Counted from the stretch's first letter, positions 24,785 through 33,307 are shown. The stretch: 49,453 bases of DNA from Synergistaceae bacterium (GCA_017446055.1 JAFSRQ010000062.1:1-49453); one strand, 5' to 3'. Numbers and translations are program-made. The notes: generated by a model not told the origin, from the sequence alone.

Positions 24785-25038
24785 GCGTATATCCGCTGCC
24801 CCTCGTGGAGATCGCTTGAGATTCCTTCGCCCTCAAATTCTGTGTATTCATCGCTGTCAAGATCCTTCAGCTTCACTTTGTTGTTCGAGCGGTCTATGTT
24901 GGAGACTAACGCGCGTTTTATGTTGCGCTGCCTCATCTCATCACGGAGCTTCCTCTCATCGATTATGCCTTTTATCACAACAGCGGCAACACTGGCTATC
25001 AATGCGCCGATGAGAATCTTCCCGATTAAGTCCCACAT
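24781..25038 (-). CDS. Small membrane-anchored protein of the AAA+ operon
   Basis: 85 residues: transmembrane helix (IGKILIGALIASVAAVVIKG) followed by a basic linker and a compact beta domain (ALVSNIDRSNNKVKLKDLDS) ending GQRIYA. The layout parallels the two other anchored proteins in the operon. GGAGGC upstream of the ATG; two bases separate it from the stop of the first gene. Function unknown. Confidence 0.65.
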   Translation of the reverse strand: MWDLIGKILIGALIASVAAVVIKGIIDERKLRDEMRQRNIKRALVSNIDRSNNKVKLKDLDSDEYTEFEGEGISSDLHEGQRIYA

Positions 25039-25040
25039 AG

Positions 25041-25481
25041 TTACGCCTCCACTACCAAGACACCGTTTCCCTTCGCGAGGGCATTCTCCATTTTCGAGTC
25101 GAGCTTGTCGTACCTGACCAGAAGAGAATCCCTTATGCTGTCTTTATCCTCATTGCTCACGATTGCCACTATAAGGTAGGTTTCCTTGCTGAGGTCAATA
25201 TTGAGCTCCTGATGAAGTATCCTGAAGTTGTCGTTTGTGGCCTTGCATATAACAGCCCTGCAGCCCTGCCCGAACATTTCTCCTCTGGCATTGATCCAGT
25301 CTCTTGCCTCGCTGAGTGTGAACGTTCCGGCGAACACGGGGTATCCGAAGCAATTGTAGAGCAGCCTCCTGCGGCGTTCCTGCGCGTTTTCCTTCATGCG
25401 GATCGCGAGCCTGTCAGCAACAACACCAGCAACCAGACCGCCTGCGAAAGTTCCCGCAAGTGTCATCAATCCCACTTCCAT
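25041..25481 (-). CDS. First gene of the AAA+ operon, membrane-anchored
   Basis: 146 residues from the ATG at 25481, chosen because AAGGAGG lies 9 bases upstream; the ATG at 25490 would overlap that site. N-terminal transmembrane helix (TLAGTFAGGLVAGVVADRLA), basic cytosolic stretch (RMKENAQERRRR), then a globular domain containing FTLSEARDWINARGEMFGQG and a C-terminal segment ending GNGVLVVEA that matches the third anchored protein. No known family. A promoter with a homopolymer spacer lies upstream. Confidence 0.7.
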   Translation of the reverse strand: MEVGLMTLAGTFAGGLVAGVVADRLAIRMKENAQERRRRLLYNCFGYPVFAGTFTLSEARDWINARGEMFGQGCRAVICKATNDNFRILHQELNIDLSKETYLIVAIVSNEDKDSIRDSLLVRYDKLDSKMENALAKGNGVLVVEA

Positions 25482-25519
25482 ATATTGCATCCTCCTTGTG
25501 AAAATTTTTGCGTGATTGA

Positions 25520-25549
25520 ATTATAATAGCGTACATTTTTTTTTTTCAA
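25520..25549 (-). promoter_or_regulatory. Promoter of the AAA+ operon with poly-A spacer
   Basis: Minus strand TTGAAA, 18-base spacer, TATAAT. The -35 end and the spacer contain 11 consecutive A (T at 25536-25546). Change in that run would change the -35/-10 spacing and so promoter strength. Confidence 0.6.
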
Positions 25550-25567
25550 GGACGGATGTACTAGCAC

Positions 25568-25603
25568 AAAAAATTCCCCCGGCCATGTCTCTGACCGAGG
25601 AAA
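25568..25603 (-). terminator. Rho-independent terminator of the secreted-protein cluster
   Basis: Minus strand TTCCTCGGTC pairs with GGCCGGGGGAA and is followed by six T, just after the stop at 25622. Confidence 0.7.
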
Positions 25604-25621
25604 TAATCTTCGTGTTACTGT

Positions 25622-26188
25622 CTACTTTGCGGCTTCAGGCTGGGGAGTCTCAGCGGGCTTCTCTGTTGCGGGAGGTACAGTCCTGTTCAGCTCCTGCTGT
25701 TTCTGCCAGGCCTCCATGCGGTCAAGCCTCTGCACGAACCTCCAAGCGTCAACCTCCTGCCTGACTGTCTGAATCTTCGCGAACACCTCAAGAGCCTTCT
25801 GCTTGTTGAGCGGGCGACTCGTCATGGCCTCCTCAAGGTCAATGTGTAACTTCGCGATCTCGGATGCCTTTGCGCGAATCTCCTGCGGCATGTCGGGAGT
25901 GAATACCGGGCCTCTGCGTCCTCTTCCCTCAAAGCCGCAACGTTTCCCCTCAAAGCCTCTTCCCTCGAAGCCTGGCATGTCTGGCCGGGAATCTCCGCGT
26001 AAGCCTCTGATGTCCCCTGATACATTCATCGGGCGGGGGCCTCTTCCGTTAAAGTCCTGGAAGTTCCTCGTTACCTGGGGGCGGTTCATCTGCTGCTGCT
26101 GATTCCTGCGTTCCTTCGGCTGTGCAAGGGCTGACCCTGCGATGCACATTACACACACTACTGCGACTGCTACAAGTACTTTCTTCAT
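25622..26188 (-). CDS. Periplasmic Spy/CpxP-like protein, Arg/Gly-rich
   Basis: 188 residues. Signal peptide ends SALA|Q. A disordered Arg/Gly/Pro/Phe-rich stretch (about 25-100, with FEGRGFEGKRCGFEGRG) is followed by a helical part (PDMPQEIRAKASEIAKLHID to RMEAWQKQQEL) that looks like the helical hook of Spy/CpxP-type envelope proteins, then a Pro/Glu tail. Such proteins sense or buffer misfolded proteins or metals and are usually controlled by a two-component system; one is encoded divergently at 27043. AAAGGAGGA precedes the ATG. The family call is an inference from layout. Confidence 0.6.
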   Translation of the reverse strand: MKKVLVAVAVVCVMCIAGSALAQPKERRNQQQQMNRPQVTRNFQDFNGRGPRPMNVSGDIRGLRGDSRPDMPGFEGRGFEGKRCGFEGRGRRGPVFTPDMPQEIRAKASEIAKLHIDLEEAMTSRPLNKQKALEVFAKIQTVRQEVDAWRFVQRLDRMEAWQKQQELNRTVPPATEKPAETPQPEAAK

Positions 26189-26232
26189 GATATATATCCT
26201 CCTTTTGTTGTTGCCACTGTTGATGTTGCTGC

Positions 26233-26568
26233 TTACCGTCTGGGCTGATTCCTGTCGAACTCCGGCGGCCTTCTGTCTCCTGAGCGCGGCGGCATCGGCG
26301 GTCTCTTGTCGGGGCTGATTCTGGGATGCCTGTCATCGGGGGGCATTGGCGGTCTGTCATCTGGCCTGCGTACATCCCTGCTCATCGGGGGACGCTTCGA
26401 GCTGATAGTGTCGGGCGGTTCTGGCGGTCTTGGCCTGGCGGGCTGAGTCGAGGCTACTTTCCTGCCTTTGTCCCAAACAGCGAAATTTTCCCTGATCTCC
26501 GCAAATGATGTTCCTGTTACTGCCAGTACTTCCGCTAACACTAATCCTGCTGCAACTGCTTTCTTCAT
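26233..26568 (-). CDS. Secreted Pro/Arg-rich protein
   Basis: 111 residues. Signal peptide MKKAVAAGLVLAEVLAVTGTSFA|E, a short region (IRENFAVWDKGRKVAS), then a low-complexity Pro/Arg/Asp tail with repeated RPPMPP and DKRPPMPP units. No fold expected in the tail. AAAGGAG site before the ATG. It stands between two similar secreted proteins, probably one transcript. Confidence 0.65.
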   Translation of the reverse strand: MKKAVAAGLVLAEVLAVTGTSFAEIRENFAVWDKGRKVASTQPARPRPPEPPDTISSKRPPMSRDVRRPDDRPPMPPDDRHPRISPDKRPPMPPRSGDRRPPEFDRNQPRR

Positions 26569-26606
26569 CGTGTATTCTCCTTTCTTGACGGTGCTGTGAT
26601 TATGTC

Positions 26607-26942
26607 CTACCAGCGCGGCGGCATCCTTCTGTCAGGCGGCGGCATATTTGCCCGCGGGTCTCTGTGAGGCGGTGGCATGTGTCCTCCCGGCCCTTCGCGG
26701 TGAAATCCCATCCTGCCCGGCCCTCTGTCCCATTCGTGAGGAGGGGGCATGTGTCCACCCGGACCGCCCGGTTCACCCGGCCCTCTGTGATGAGGAGGCT
26801 CTCTCCATTCACGGGGCGGAGGCATGTTGCCGGGATGATGCCTCGATGCTTCTATTTCTTCTGCTGCTGACGTGCCTGTTACGATCAACGCGCTTCCTGC
26901 TGTTATTATCATGAGTGCTGCTGCAAATTTTGCTTTCTTCAT
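26607..26942 (-). CDS. Secreted His/Pro/Gly-rich protein
   Basis: 111 residues from the ATG at 26942, preceded by AAGGAGGT. Signal peptide MKKAKFAAALMIITAGSALI up to about residue 28, then a low-complexity region with several GGHMPPP and NMPPP repeats and many His and Arg, suggesting metal binding or polyanion binding (inference). First gene of the three-gene secreted cluster and divergent from the response regulator gene with about 100 bp between, so both units may be controlled by that regulator. Confidence 0.65.
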   Translation of the reverse strand: MKKAKFAAALMIITAGSALIVTGTSAAEEIEASRHHPGNMPPPREWREPPHHRGPGEPGGPGGHMPPPHEWDRGPGRMGFHREGPGGHMPPPHRDPRANMPPPDRRMPPRW

Positions 26943-26987
26943 CTCGTGATTACCTCCTTGTTTCAACGCTGATAGAATAATCCCGGA

Positions 26988-27018
26988 TTGTGAACGTGCT
27001 GTGTAATCAATCTATAAT
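26988..27018 (+). promoter_or_regulatory. Promoter of the two-component operon
   Basis: TTGTGA at 26988-26993, 19-base spacer, TATAAT at 27013-27018, 24 bases before the GTG start of the response regulator. The spacer is slightly long. Confidence 0.45.
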
Positions 27019-27042
27019 TCTTGTGAAGGAGTCTGATTTACC

Positions 27043-27726
27043 GTGAAAATATTAATCGTCGAGGACGAAGCAGCAATCGCAGAAGTCGTGAGCGCATATG
27101 CAAAGCGTGAAGGCTACGAGACTGTAACAGCTTCTGACGGAGTGAGTGCCCTCGATATTTTCAGCCGTGAAGATATTTCCCTCGTCATTCTGGATCTGAT
27201 GCTCCCTAAACTTTCAGGCGAGGAAGTATGCAGGCGTATACGAGAGAAGTCCCAAGTCCCGGTAATCATGCTCACGGCCAAAACAGGAGAGTCTGATGTG
27301 GTTTACGGACTCGATATTGGCGCGAATGATTACGTGGCAAAACCCTTCAGCCCTCGCGTATTGATGGCGAGAGTACGCGCGCAGCTCAGACCGTCAGCAG
27401 CAAGAGACAACATAGCCTCCGGTTTCTGTGCGGACGGAAGGATAGAGATTGACCCCGAACGAGTCGAAATACGCAAGGACGGCAAGCCCATTCCCGTAAC
27501 AAAAAGCGAGTTCCTGATATTCTCGACTCTTGCCTCGCGCCCGATTAGGACATGGTCAAGGGATGAGATTATACGCACGGCATTGGGTGATGATTACGAT
27601 GGCTTCGACAGGACGATTGACACATACATAAAGAATCTCCGCAAGAAACTCGCCGAGCCCGGCCACGAAAACGGCTGGATAAAGACCGTATACGGCTTCG
27701 GCTACAGGTTTGACGATGAGAAGTAG
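27043..27726 (+). CDS. OmpR-family response regulator
   Basis: 227 residues. Receiver domain with the acidic pair (VEDEAAI), phosphoacceptor Asp in ILDLMLP (about 51), Thr in MLTAKTGE and Lys in YVAKPFSP; then a winged-helix DNA-binding domain (about 125-222) with TKSEFLIFSTLASRPIRTWS and YGFGYRF near the end. The start is GTG with GAAGGAG upstream. It overlaps the kinase gene. Likely targets are its own promoter and the divergent secreted-protein cluster, by analogy with Cpx-type systems (inference). Confidence 0.93.
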   Translation: MKILIVEDEAAIAEVVSAYAKREGYETVTASDGVSALDIFSREDISLVILDLMLPKLSGEEVCRRIREKSQVPVIMLTAKTGESDVVYGLDIGANDYVAKPFSPRVLMARVRAQLRPSAARDNIASGFCADGRIEIDPERVEIRKDGKPIPVTKSEFLIFSTLASRPIRTWSRDEIIRTALGDDYDGFDRTIDTYIKNLRKKLAEPGHENGWIKTVYGFGYRFDDEK

Positions 27727-29089
27727 GTCTCTTCGCTCACATTTCCTGCTGCTCTACGTGATGCTTGCGGTCTTGTCGGGAATTGTAGTGCCGGTACTCT
27801 GCGTGAAGTTCAGCACTGACGCTTTCAGGAACTACCAGATACAGCGTAGGCAGGCTGACCTGGAGAATCTCGGCGACTCACTGGCTACACTCTACCGTGA
27901 AGAAGGAGGGGTCTGGAAACGCCGCAGGGTGATGGACATACTGCGCCCGGCTCCTCAATGGGGGGGTATGGTGATAGTTCTGACTGACACGAACGGCCGG
28001 GAGATATACACTCTCCGTCCCATGCAGATGCGTCGCACCTCAAGGAATGACCCCCCGGCACAGTCTCAGCAGTCAGAAGACGTTGAACACATAACCGTCA
28101 ACCTGCCCGGAAACGCCGGGAAACTCGAAATCGAGCGCAGGATTCCAACAGGACGCTATGAGGCATCATTCCTCACCTACCTCATGGGCTACACACTGGC
28201 GGGTGCGCTGGTGATGATAGTCTTTGCCTGCGGATCCGGCTACGTTGTGGCGGGGAGACTGAGCCGTCCCGTGATACTTGCGATTGAGAGGACGAAGGAT
28301 ATTGCGCGGGGGGATTACGATGTTCACGAGGAGGTCAAGCCTGTGGGGATACGTGAGCTTGACGCGCTGACTCGTGGCGTTGAGGATCTCGGGCGGTCAT
28401 TGGCGGGGCAGGAAAAACTGCGGCGGCGATTGATGGTTGACGTTGCGCACGAACTGAGGACTCCCCTGACGGTAACACGCACACAGATTGAAGCGATTGC
28501 TGACGGGATACTTGAGCCGACTCCCGAACGCCTGACCCTATGCGTGAACGAGATGACGAGACTCGCTGACCTCATCGGGAATGTTGATGTCTTGTCGCGG
28601 ATTGAGGGAGAGACTCTGAGGCTTAACCTTGAGATTACCGACATGAAGAAGTTTCTTGAGTATGTGGCAGAAAATTTCTCGCCGCTTTTCGCTAAGGCTG
28701 GTATCACTCTGGCGGCAGAACTTGACGCTGTTACGTGCGAGATTGACCGTGAGCAGTTCCGTCATGTTGTCGATAATCTCCTGTCCAACGCACTGCGCTA
28801 CACTGACGAGGGCGGGAAGGTGAGTCTTAGGCTGTCTGCTGACGGTGAGGACGCTGTGATTGAGGTTGCTGACACCGGGATAGGGATTGCGCCTGAAGAC
28901 CTGCCGAACATCTTCGAGCGTTTCTGGCGGGCTGATGAGTCGCGGACGAGGGTAACAGGCGGAAGCGGTGTAGGACTGGCAATAGTGAAGGCCACAGTTG
29001 AGGCACACGGCGGGGAAATCTCAGCAGTCAGCAGAAAGGGAGAAGGTACGTGTTTCACGGTGAGGCTTAAGCGGGCGGAAGCGGTGTAG
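27716..29089 (+). CDS. Sensor histidine kinase with altered C-terminus
   Basis: About 457 residues from the ATG at 27716, overlapping the regulator gene. Two membrane helices (about 8-30 and 158-182) enclose a short periplasmic sensor, followed by HAMP, HisKA with His in [12 protein letters not shown], and a HATPase domain with N box [12 protein letters not shown]1 [10 protein letters not shown] and G2 GGSGVGLAI. The 3' end is the first of three tandem 116-bp copies; because 116 is not a multiple of three, translation leaves the original ending (LKRA-stop, still visible in copy three) and stops a few codons into copy two, giving LKRAEAV. Function should be unaffected. Confidence 0.92.
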   Translation: MRSRSLRSHFLLLYVMLAVLSGIVVPVLCVKFSTDAFRNYQIQRRQADLENLGDSLATLYREEGGVWKRRRVMDILRPAPQWGGMVIVLTDTNGREIYTLRPMQMRRTSRNDPPAQSQQSEDVEHITVNLPGNAGKLEIERRIPTGRYEASFLTYLMGYTLAGALVMIVFACGSGYVVAGRLSRPVILAIERTKDIARGDYDVHEEVKPVGIRELDALTRGVEDLGRSLAGQEKLRRRLMVDVAHELRTPLTVTRTQIEAIADGILEPTPERLTLCVNEMTRLADLIGNVDVLSRIEGETLRLNLEITDMKKFLEYVAENFSPLFAKAGITLAAELDAVTCEIDREQFRHVVDNLLSNALRYTDEGGKVSLRLSADGEDAVIEVADTGIGIAPEDLPNIFERFWRADESRTRVTGGSGVGLAIVKATVEAHGGEISAVSRKGEGTCFTVRLKRAEAV

Positions 29090-29308
29090 GACTGGCAATA
29101 GTGAAGGCCACAGTTGAGGCACACGGCGGGAATATCTCAGCAGTCAGCAAAAAGGGTGAAGGTACATGTTTCACGGTGAGGCTCAAGCGGGCAGAAGCGG
29201 TGTAGGTCTGGCAATAGTGAAGGCCACAGTCGAGGCACACGGCGGGAATATCTCAGCAGTCAGCAAAAAGGGTGAAGGTACATGTTTCACGGTGAGGCTC
29301 AAGCGGGC
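28958..29308 (+). repeat. Three tandem 116-bp copies of the kinase gene 3' end
   Basis: Copies begin at 28958, 29074 and 29190. By eye copies two and three differ at 3 positions; copy one differs from copy two at about 6. Each spans the G2 box to the last codons. Copies two and three are outside the translated gene and fill the whole stretch up to the next gene. Confidence 0.9.
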
Positions 29309-29397
29309 GTAAACAGGCTCAATCACTCATTGGGATTCAGAATCAGCATGATATACTTTGCGCAACTATCACAGATTACAGGAAGGAGCAATTAACG

Positions 29398-30465
29398 TTG
29401 CCCGTGCTGAAAATAGGGAAGTATCAGCCCCGTTACCCCCTCATACAGGGCGGAATGGGAGTCGACATCTCCGGGCCTAACCTAGCCGGCCATGTCGCGA
29501 AAAACGGAGGAATAGGGACAATTGCGAGCGTGGGACTTGCGCATGACTCGCCGCTGTTCCAGATAGAGAAGCACAACTACTTTGACGTGAACGAGATCGT
29601 CATCAAGGAAGCCATAGCCAAAGCCAAATCAATCGCCGGGCCGGGCGGAATAGTCGCGGTGAACTGCATGGTGGCACTCACCGACTATGACAGGCAGGTG
29701 CGCTCGTCAGCAGAAGGCGGTGCGGACATCATCATATCGGGCGCGGGACTCCCTCTCAGACTGCCGGACTACACGAAGGATTTTCCCGATGTCGCGCTTG
29801 TGCCTATAGTGTCGTCAGCAAAAGCCGCCAGCCTCATCACACGGCACTGGGAGAAGAAGTACCACCGAGTCCCGGACGCTTTCGTTGTGGAGGAGCCTGC
29901 TACAGCCGGGGGGCATCTGGGAGCTATGACGATTGAGCAGGTTTTTGACCCGGCATTGAGGCTTGAGACCGCTGTGCCTGACGTTGTGCGCTATGTCCGG
30001 GACGAGATGAAGAGCGATATTCCCGTGATAGCCGCCGGGGGAATCTGGGACAAGGCCGACATTGAGCGGGTGTTCGCTCTTGGTGCGTCTGGCGTGCAGA
30101 TGGGGACTCGTTTTGCGTGCACTGTTGAGGGCGATGCTTCGGACAGGTTCAAGCAGGCGTATATTGACGCTAAGGAGGAGGACGTTGTTCTGATACACAG
30201 CCCCGCGGGACTTCCGGGACGTGCCATCAAGAATCCGTTTGTGGCGAAATACCTTGAGGGCGAGGTTGAGAGCAAGCCGTGTTTCGCCAACTGCCTGAGT
30301 CATTGCCGCTACCGTAAGACTAAGGAGACGTTCTGCATCGCGGCGGCTCTGGTTGACGCTCAGGTCGGGAACTGGGAGACCGGGCTGTTCTTCTGCGGGT
30401 CAAACGTGGTGAAGGTCAACAAGGTAGAAAGAGTCGCTGACATAATCACGGAGCTTTTCGGGTAG
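29398..30465 (+). CDS. Nitronate monooxygenase-like flavoprotein
   Basis: 355 residues, TIM-barrel flavin enzyme of the NMO/FabK-like family. Signatures: PLIQGGMGVDIS at the N-terminus, EEPATAGGHLG (FMN-phosphate/catalytic region), and VIAAGGIWDKADIERVFALGASGVQMGTRF. Members oxidise alkyl nitronates or act as NAD(P)H-flavin oxidoreductases; the substrate is not fixed by sequence. The C-terminal part has clustered cysteines (CFANCLSHCRY ... FC), unusual for simple NMOs and possibly metal-binding. TTG start with GGAAGGAG. Single gene followed by a terminator. Confidence 0.85.
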   Translation: MPVLKIGKYQPRYPLIQGGMGVDISGPNLAGHVAKNGGIGTIASVGLAHDSPLFQIEKHNYFDVNEIVIKEAIAKAKSIAGPGGIVAVNCMVALTDYDRQVRSSAEGGADIIISGAGLPLRLPDYTKDFPDVALVPIVSSAKAASLITRHWEKKYHRVPDAFVVEEPATAGGHLGAMTIEQVFDPALRLETAVPDVVRYVRDEMKSDIPVIAAGGIWDKADIERVFALGASGVQMGTRFACTVEGDASDRFKQAYIDAKEEDVVLIHSPAGLPGRAIKNPFVAKYLEGEVESKPCFANCLSHCRYRKTKETFCIAAALVDAQVGNWETGLFFCGSNVVKVNKVERVADIITELFG

Positions 30466-30485
30466 GTCAGGGGGAAAGGGTAAAA

Positions 30486-30519
30486 GTCCTCCTTGCTGTA
30501 ATGGCGGGGGGATTTTTTT
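30486..30519 (+). terminator. Rho-independent terminator of the NMO-like gene
   Basis: GTCCTCC pairs with GGGGGGA (with wobble), followed by seven T. Confidence 0.65.
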
Positions 30520-30578
30520 GCGGCTTTATACTTGTGATATAATGCGGAAAATTCCCCCAAGAAAGGACTTGACACAAT

Positions 30579-31632
30579 TTGAGTGAGATAAGTATAATGG
30601 CTCACGGCTCACGGCTCACGGGATTCTTTTGCCGACTCGCTTAGGGGCATAGCGATAATTCTGGTAGTTGCAGGACACGTAATCATTTGGTTTCACCGTT
30701 CAGGTATAATCTTTCCATACGATAATTCCATCAAGGACTGGATATACAGCTTTCACATGCCGCTGATGTTCATGGTTTCCGGCAGCGTTCACGGGCTTGT
30801 TGAGCGTTTCAATGACGAGCGCGGCTATCTCTTCCATGCCAGGAAATATTTTGTCAGCTTGTACCTTCCGTACTTGTGGATTTCTTATTTCGGCTGGGCA
30901 GTAAGTCTATTGATGTTCAGGGGCAGCAGCAATCCCATAAACTATAACATGGCGCAGTTCAGCGAATTGTTCAGGATACCGTATGCAGGCTTCCGGGAGT
31001 ATTGGTTTCTCTGCACCCTGCTCCAGATAAGGCTTGTGCATACGGCGTTTGAGTACAAGCTCAGGAGTCATACACTGTGCGGCATTTTCTGGGCTACAGT
31101 GTTCATCATGCTGACATGTTACAGGGAGTCAGTCCCGCTTTGGGTATACAGATTCCGCTTCGGCATGTACTTTCACATAGGATACATGCTGAGGGCAAAG
31201 AAGCTCATCACACCCGATAATCATCCGGGAATAACAGCAGGCATAATCTTTGCGGCAATCGCGCAGGTGCTTTACTTCATGTTGTCTGTCAGTCATCCGC
31301 TGAAGTCAGCAGCCGTGTCAATATGTATGTGCCTGGGGATATTCATCGTGTTCTATGCCGCAGATATTCGTCCTGCGTTACTTACGCTTGCCGGAAGCAC
31401 GAGCATGGTTATGTTCATCGTTCATGACTATGTGATATTCGCGCTGGCTCTAGTGTTCAAGTTCACCGGGATAATGGACGGCTTGCCGCTGACGGCTTCA
31501 TTGATTGCATGTACGCTTGGTGTACTTGTGCCTCTTGCCATCGTGAAGCTGTACCAGAACGTGAGATATTTCGGCTGGATTGAGTACGTCTTCTACCCCG
31601 GCAAAATATCAGGCAGAAAGCAGTCCTCATAG
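30579..31632 (+). CDS. Acyltransferase-3 family membrane protein, OFF by 7-bp repeat
   Basis: The conserved protein starts DSLRGIAIILVVAGHVI at 30634, with the catalytic His of the family, and runs through about ten membrane helices to 31632. Its frame has no start codon before an internal ATG at 30757, which would lose that His. A TTG at 30579 with AAAGGA upstream leads instead into MSEISIMAHGSRLTG and soon stops. Between them lie three copies of GGCTCAC. With two or five copies the TTG frame would join: ...MAHGSRDSFADSLRGIAI, a normal family N-terminus. Such enzymes O-acetylate or otherwise acylate surface sugars. Confidence 0.8.
30599..30619 (+). repeat. GGCTCAC x3 (7-bp repeat) in the acyltransferase 5' end
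   Basis: Three exact copies in codons 7-14 of the predicted frame. Seven is not a multiple of three, so gain or loss of units switches the reading frame. Confidence 0.9.
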
Positions 31633-31637
31633 ATACA

Positions 31638-31671
31638 CAAAATCCCCTCCCCAATACCACGAGGAGGGGAC
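31638..31671 (-). terminator. Rho-independent terminator of metK
   Basis: Minus strand TCCCCTCCTC pairs with GGGAGGGGA, followed by TTTT. Confidence 0.8.
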
Positions 31672-31685
31672 AGCATTTCACCGCG

Positions 31686-32885
31686 CTAAATCCCCGCAGC
31701 TTTCCTGAGAGTGTCAGCTCTATCAGTCTTCTCCCAGCCGGGCAGCTCAGGAAGGTCAATCCTCCCCATATGACCGTATGCCGCAACCGCTTTGTACTGG
31801 GGCTTGCGCAGGTCTAAGTCCCGGATTATCGCCGCTGGCCTGAAGTCGAAATATTCACGGAGCAAGGCCGCGATTTTCCCCTCACCGATTTTCCCAGTGC
31901 CGAATGTGTTTACGTTGAGTGATACAGGCTCTGCGACTCCGATAGCGTAGGCCACCTGAATCTGGCACTCGTCAGCAATTCCCGCCGCAACAATATTCTT
32001 CGCCGCGTAACGTGCCATGTATGCGCCAGAACGGTCAACCTTCGTGGGGTCTTTCCCGGAGAAAGCGCCGCCCCCGTGAGACACCCATCCGCCGTAAGTG
32101 TCGACGATGATCTTGCGCCCGGTGAGGCCAGAGTCAGCAGCAGGGCCTCCCTTCACAAAACGCCCCGTAGGATTCACGAATATCCTTGTGTCCTTGTCGA
32201 TGAGATTCGCCGGGACTACCGGGGTGATTACCTGCGAAATCATGTCCTCGCGAATCTTCTCAAGGCTTGCGTCAGGGTCATGCTGTGTTGAGACTACTAT
32301 TGTGTCAGCGTGGACTGCCTTGCGGTTATCGTAGCGGAGTGAGACCTGAGTCTTTCCGTCCGGCCTGAGATATGACAGCGTACCGTCCTTGCGGATTTTC
32401 GCGAGCTGTCGTGCTAATGTGTGGGACAAGGCTATAGGCATGGGCATAAATTCAGGTGTCTCGTTCGTGGCGTAACCGAACATCATTCCCTGGTCGCCTG
32501 CACCTGTCGACGCAATATCTTCCCCGCTGACTGATGAGCCGCGCACCTCGATTGCCGAATCGACTCCCTGCGCAATGTCCCCGGACTGCTCATCGATTGC
32601 CGTGAATACCGCGCATGAATTGCCGTCAAAGCCGTAATCCGCGTTGGTGTAGCCTATGCCGTTGATGGTCTCGCGGGCTATCTTCTGGATGTCGACTACC
32701 GCCTTTGTCGTAATCTCGCCTGCAATGACCGCAAAGCCTGTTGACACTAGAGTCTCGCACGCAACACGCCCCATAGGGTCATCCGCAAGTATAGCGTCAA
32801 GAATCGCGTCTGAAATCTGGTCGGCTACCTTGTCGGGGTGTCCTTCTGTTACTGACTCTGACGAAAAAATGAAGCTGTCTGACAT
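31686..32885 (-). CDS. metK: S-adenosylmethionine synthase
   Basis: 399 residues, normal length. It makes S-adenosylmethionine from methionine and ATP in the cytosol. Diagnostic: [20 protein letters not shown] at the start, [15 protein letters not shown], and [21 protein letters not shown] 32885 with GGAGGT upstream. A SAM-I riboswitch with terminator lies about 270 bases upstream on the same strand, giving feedback control by its product. Confidence 0.98.
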   Translation of the reverse strand: MSDSFIFSSESVTEGHPDKVADQISDAILDAILADDPMGRVACETLVSTGFAVIAGEITTKAVVDIQKIARETINGIGYTNADYGFDGNSCAVFTAIDEQSGDIAQGVDSAIEVRGSSVSGEDIASTGAGDQGMMFGYATNETPEFMPMPIALSHTLARQLAKIRKDGTLSYLRPDGKTQVSLRYDNRKAVHADTIVVSTQHDPDASLEKIREDMISQVITPVVPANLIDKDTRIFVNPTGRFVKGGPAADSGLTGRKIIVDTYGGWVSHGGGAFSGKDPTKVDRSGAYMARYAAKNIVAAGIADECQIQVAYAIGVAEPVSLNVNTFGTGKIGEGKIAALLREYFDFRPAAIIRDLDLRKPQYKAVAAYGHMGRIDLPELPGWEKTDRADTLRKAAGI

Positions 32886-33156
32886 TTACACATACCTCCG
32901 CATAAAAAGTGTGTTCTTGTGCTGTATATTCCTTGTTCTTTCCCGTTTGTTGCAGATATTCCTGCTCTCGTTCGGCCCGCTGCACTAATGCCCGCGGCAG
33001 TAGCGTTTTCACGGGGTGATGTTACCTGTCCGGCATCTGACACTACGCAGCAGGTAAAGCCTCCTTCTTTATTGTGCCAAGACTGGATTTCGTAACACCT
33101 TGCGTCATCATTTCACACTAGTTTGCTGTCTAACATACCTCCACACAAAAAATGTA
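32873..33156 (-). repeat. Duplicated metK start region around a 230-bp insert
   Basis: The metK ribosome-site/start region (GGAGGTATGT ... CAGACAGC, 32873-32901) has a second copy at 33123-33145 (GGAGGTATGTTAGACAGC), directly after the riboswitch terminator. That upstream copy would encode only MLDSKLV. The roughly 230 bases between hold short unsupported open frames (for example GTG at 33012: MKTLLPRALVQRAEREQEYL) but no recognised gene. Confidence 0.45.
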
Positions 33157-33182
33157 CTCCCCTGAATGTTCAAGAGAGTACA
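33148..33182 (-). terminator. Riboswitch-controlled terminator
   Basis: Minus strand GTACTCTCTTGAA ... GGGGAGTAC followed by six T, immediately after the SAM-I aptamer. Expected to form when SAM is bound. Confidence 0.85.
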
Positions 33183-33199
33183 CGCAAATGTTCCTGTCT

Positions 33200-33307
33200 T
33201 GTCTCTCTCTCATCATCCAGCTTGACTTTGCTGCCGGTATTGGCACCTGATTTGACAGGTTGCCGGGCTTCACAGGGCCGGTCCCTCCACCTCTCTCGAT
33301 AAGAGTT
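33200..33307 (-). promoter_or_regulatory. SAM-I (S-box) riboswitch
   Basis: Minus strand carries the S-box core in order: TCTTATCGAGAGAGGTGGAG, GGACCGGCCC, TGAAGCCCGGCAACC, GGTGCCAATACCGGCAGC, and GATGATGAGAGA closing the P1 stem. These match the conserved kink-turn, SAM pocket and P4 regions. The downstream gene is metK. Confidence 0.95.

Noticed and set aside
28958..29308. Regular repeats that might be taken for a CRISPR array
   Set aside because: The unit is 116 bp of kinase coding sequence repeated directly, with no spacers; no cas genes are present.
30569..30598. TTGACA-18-TATAAT as promoter of the acyltransferase
   Set aside because: It overlaps the predicted start and transcription from it would leave no start codon for the conserved frame; kept only as an alternative in the findings.
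32797..33012. Open frame between the SAM riboswitch and metK as a leader peptide gene
   Set aside because: Two overlapping frames of similar quality exist, neither has a convincing ribosome site, and they run into metK out of frame.
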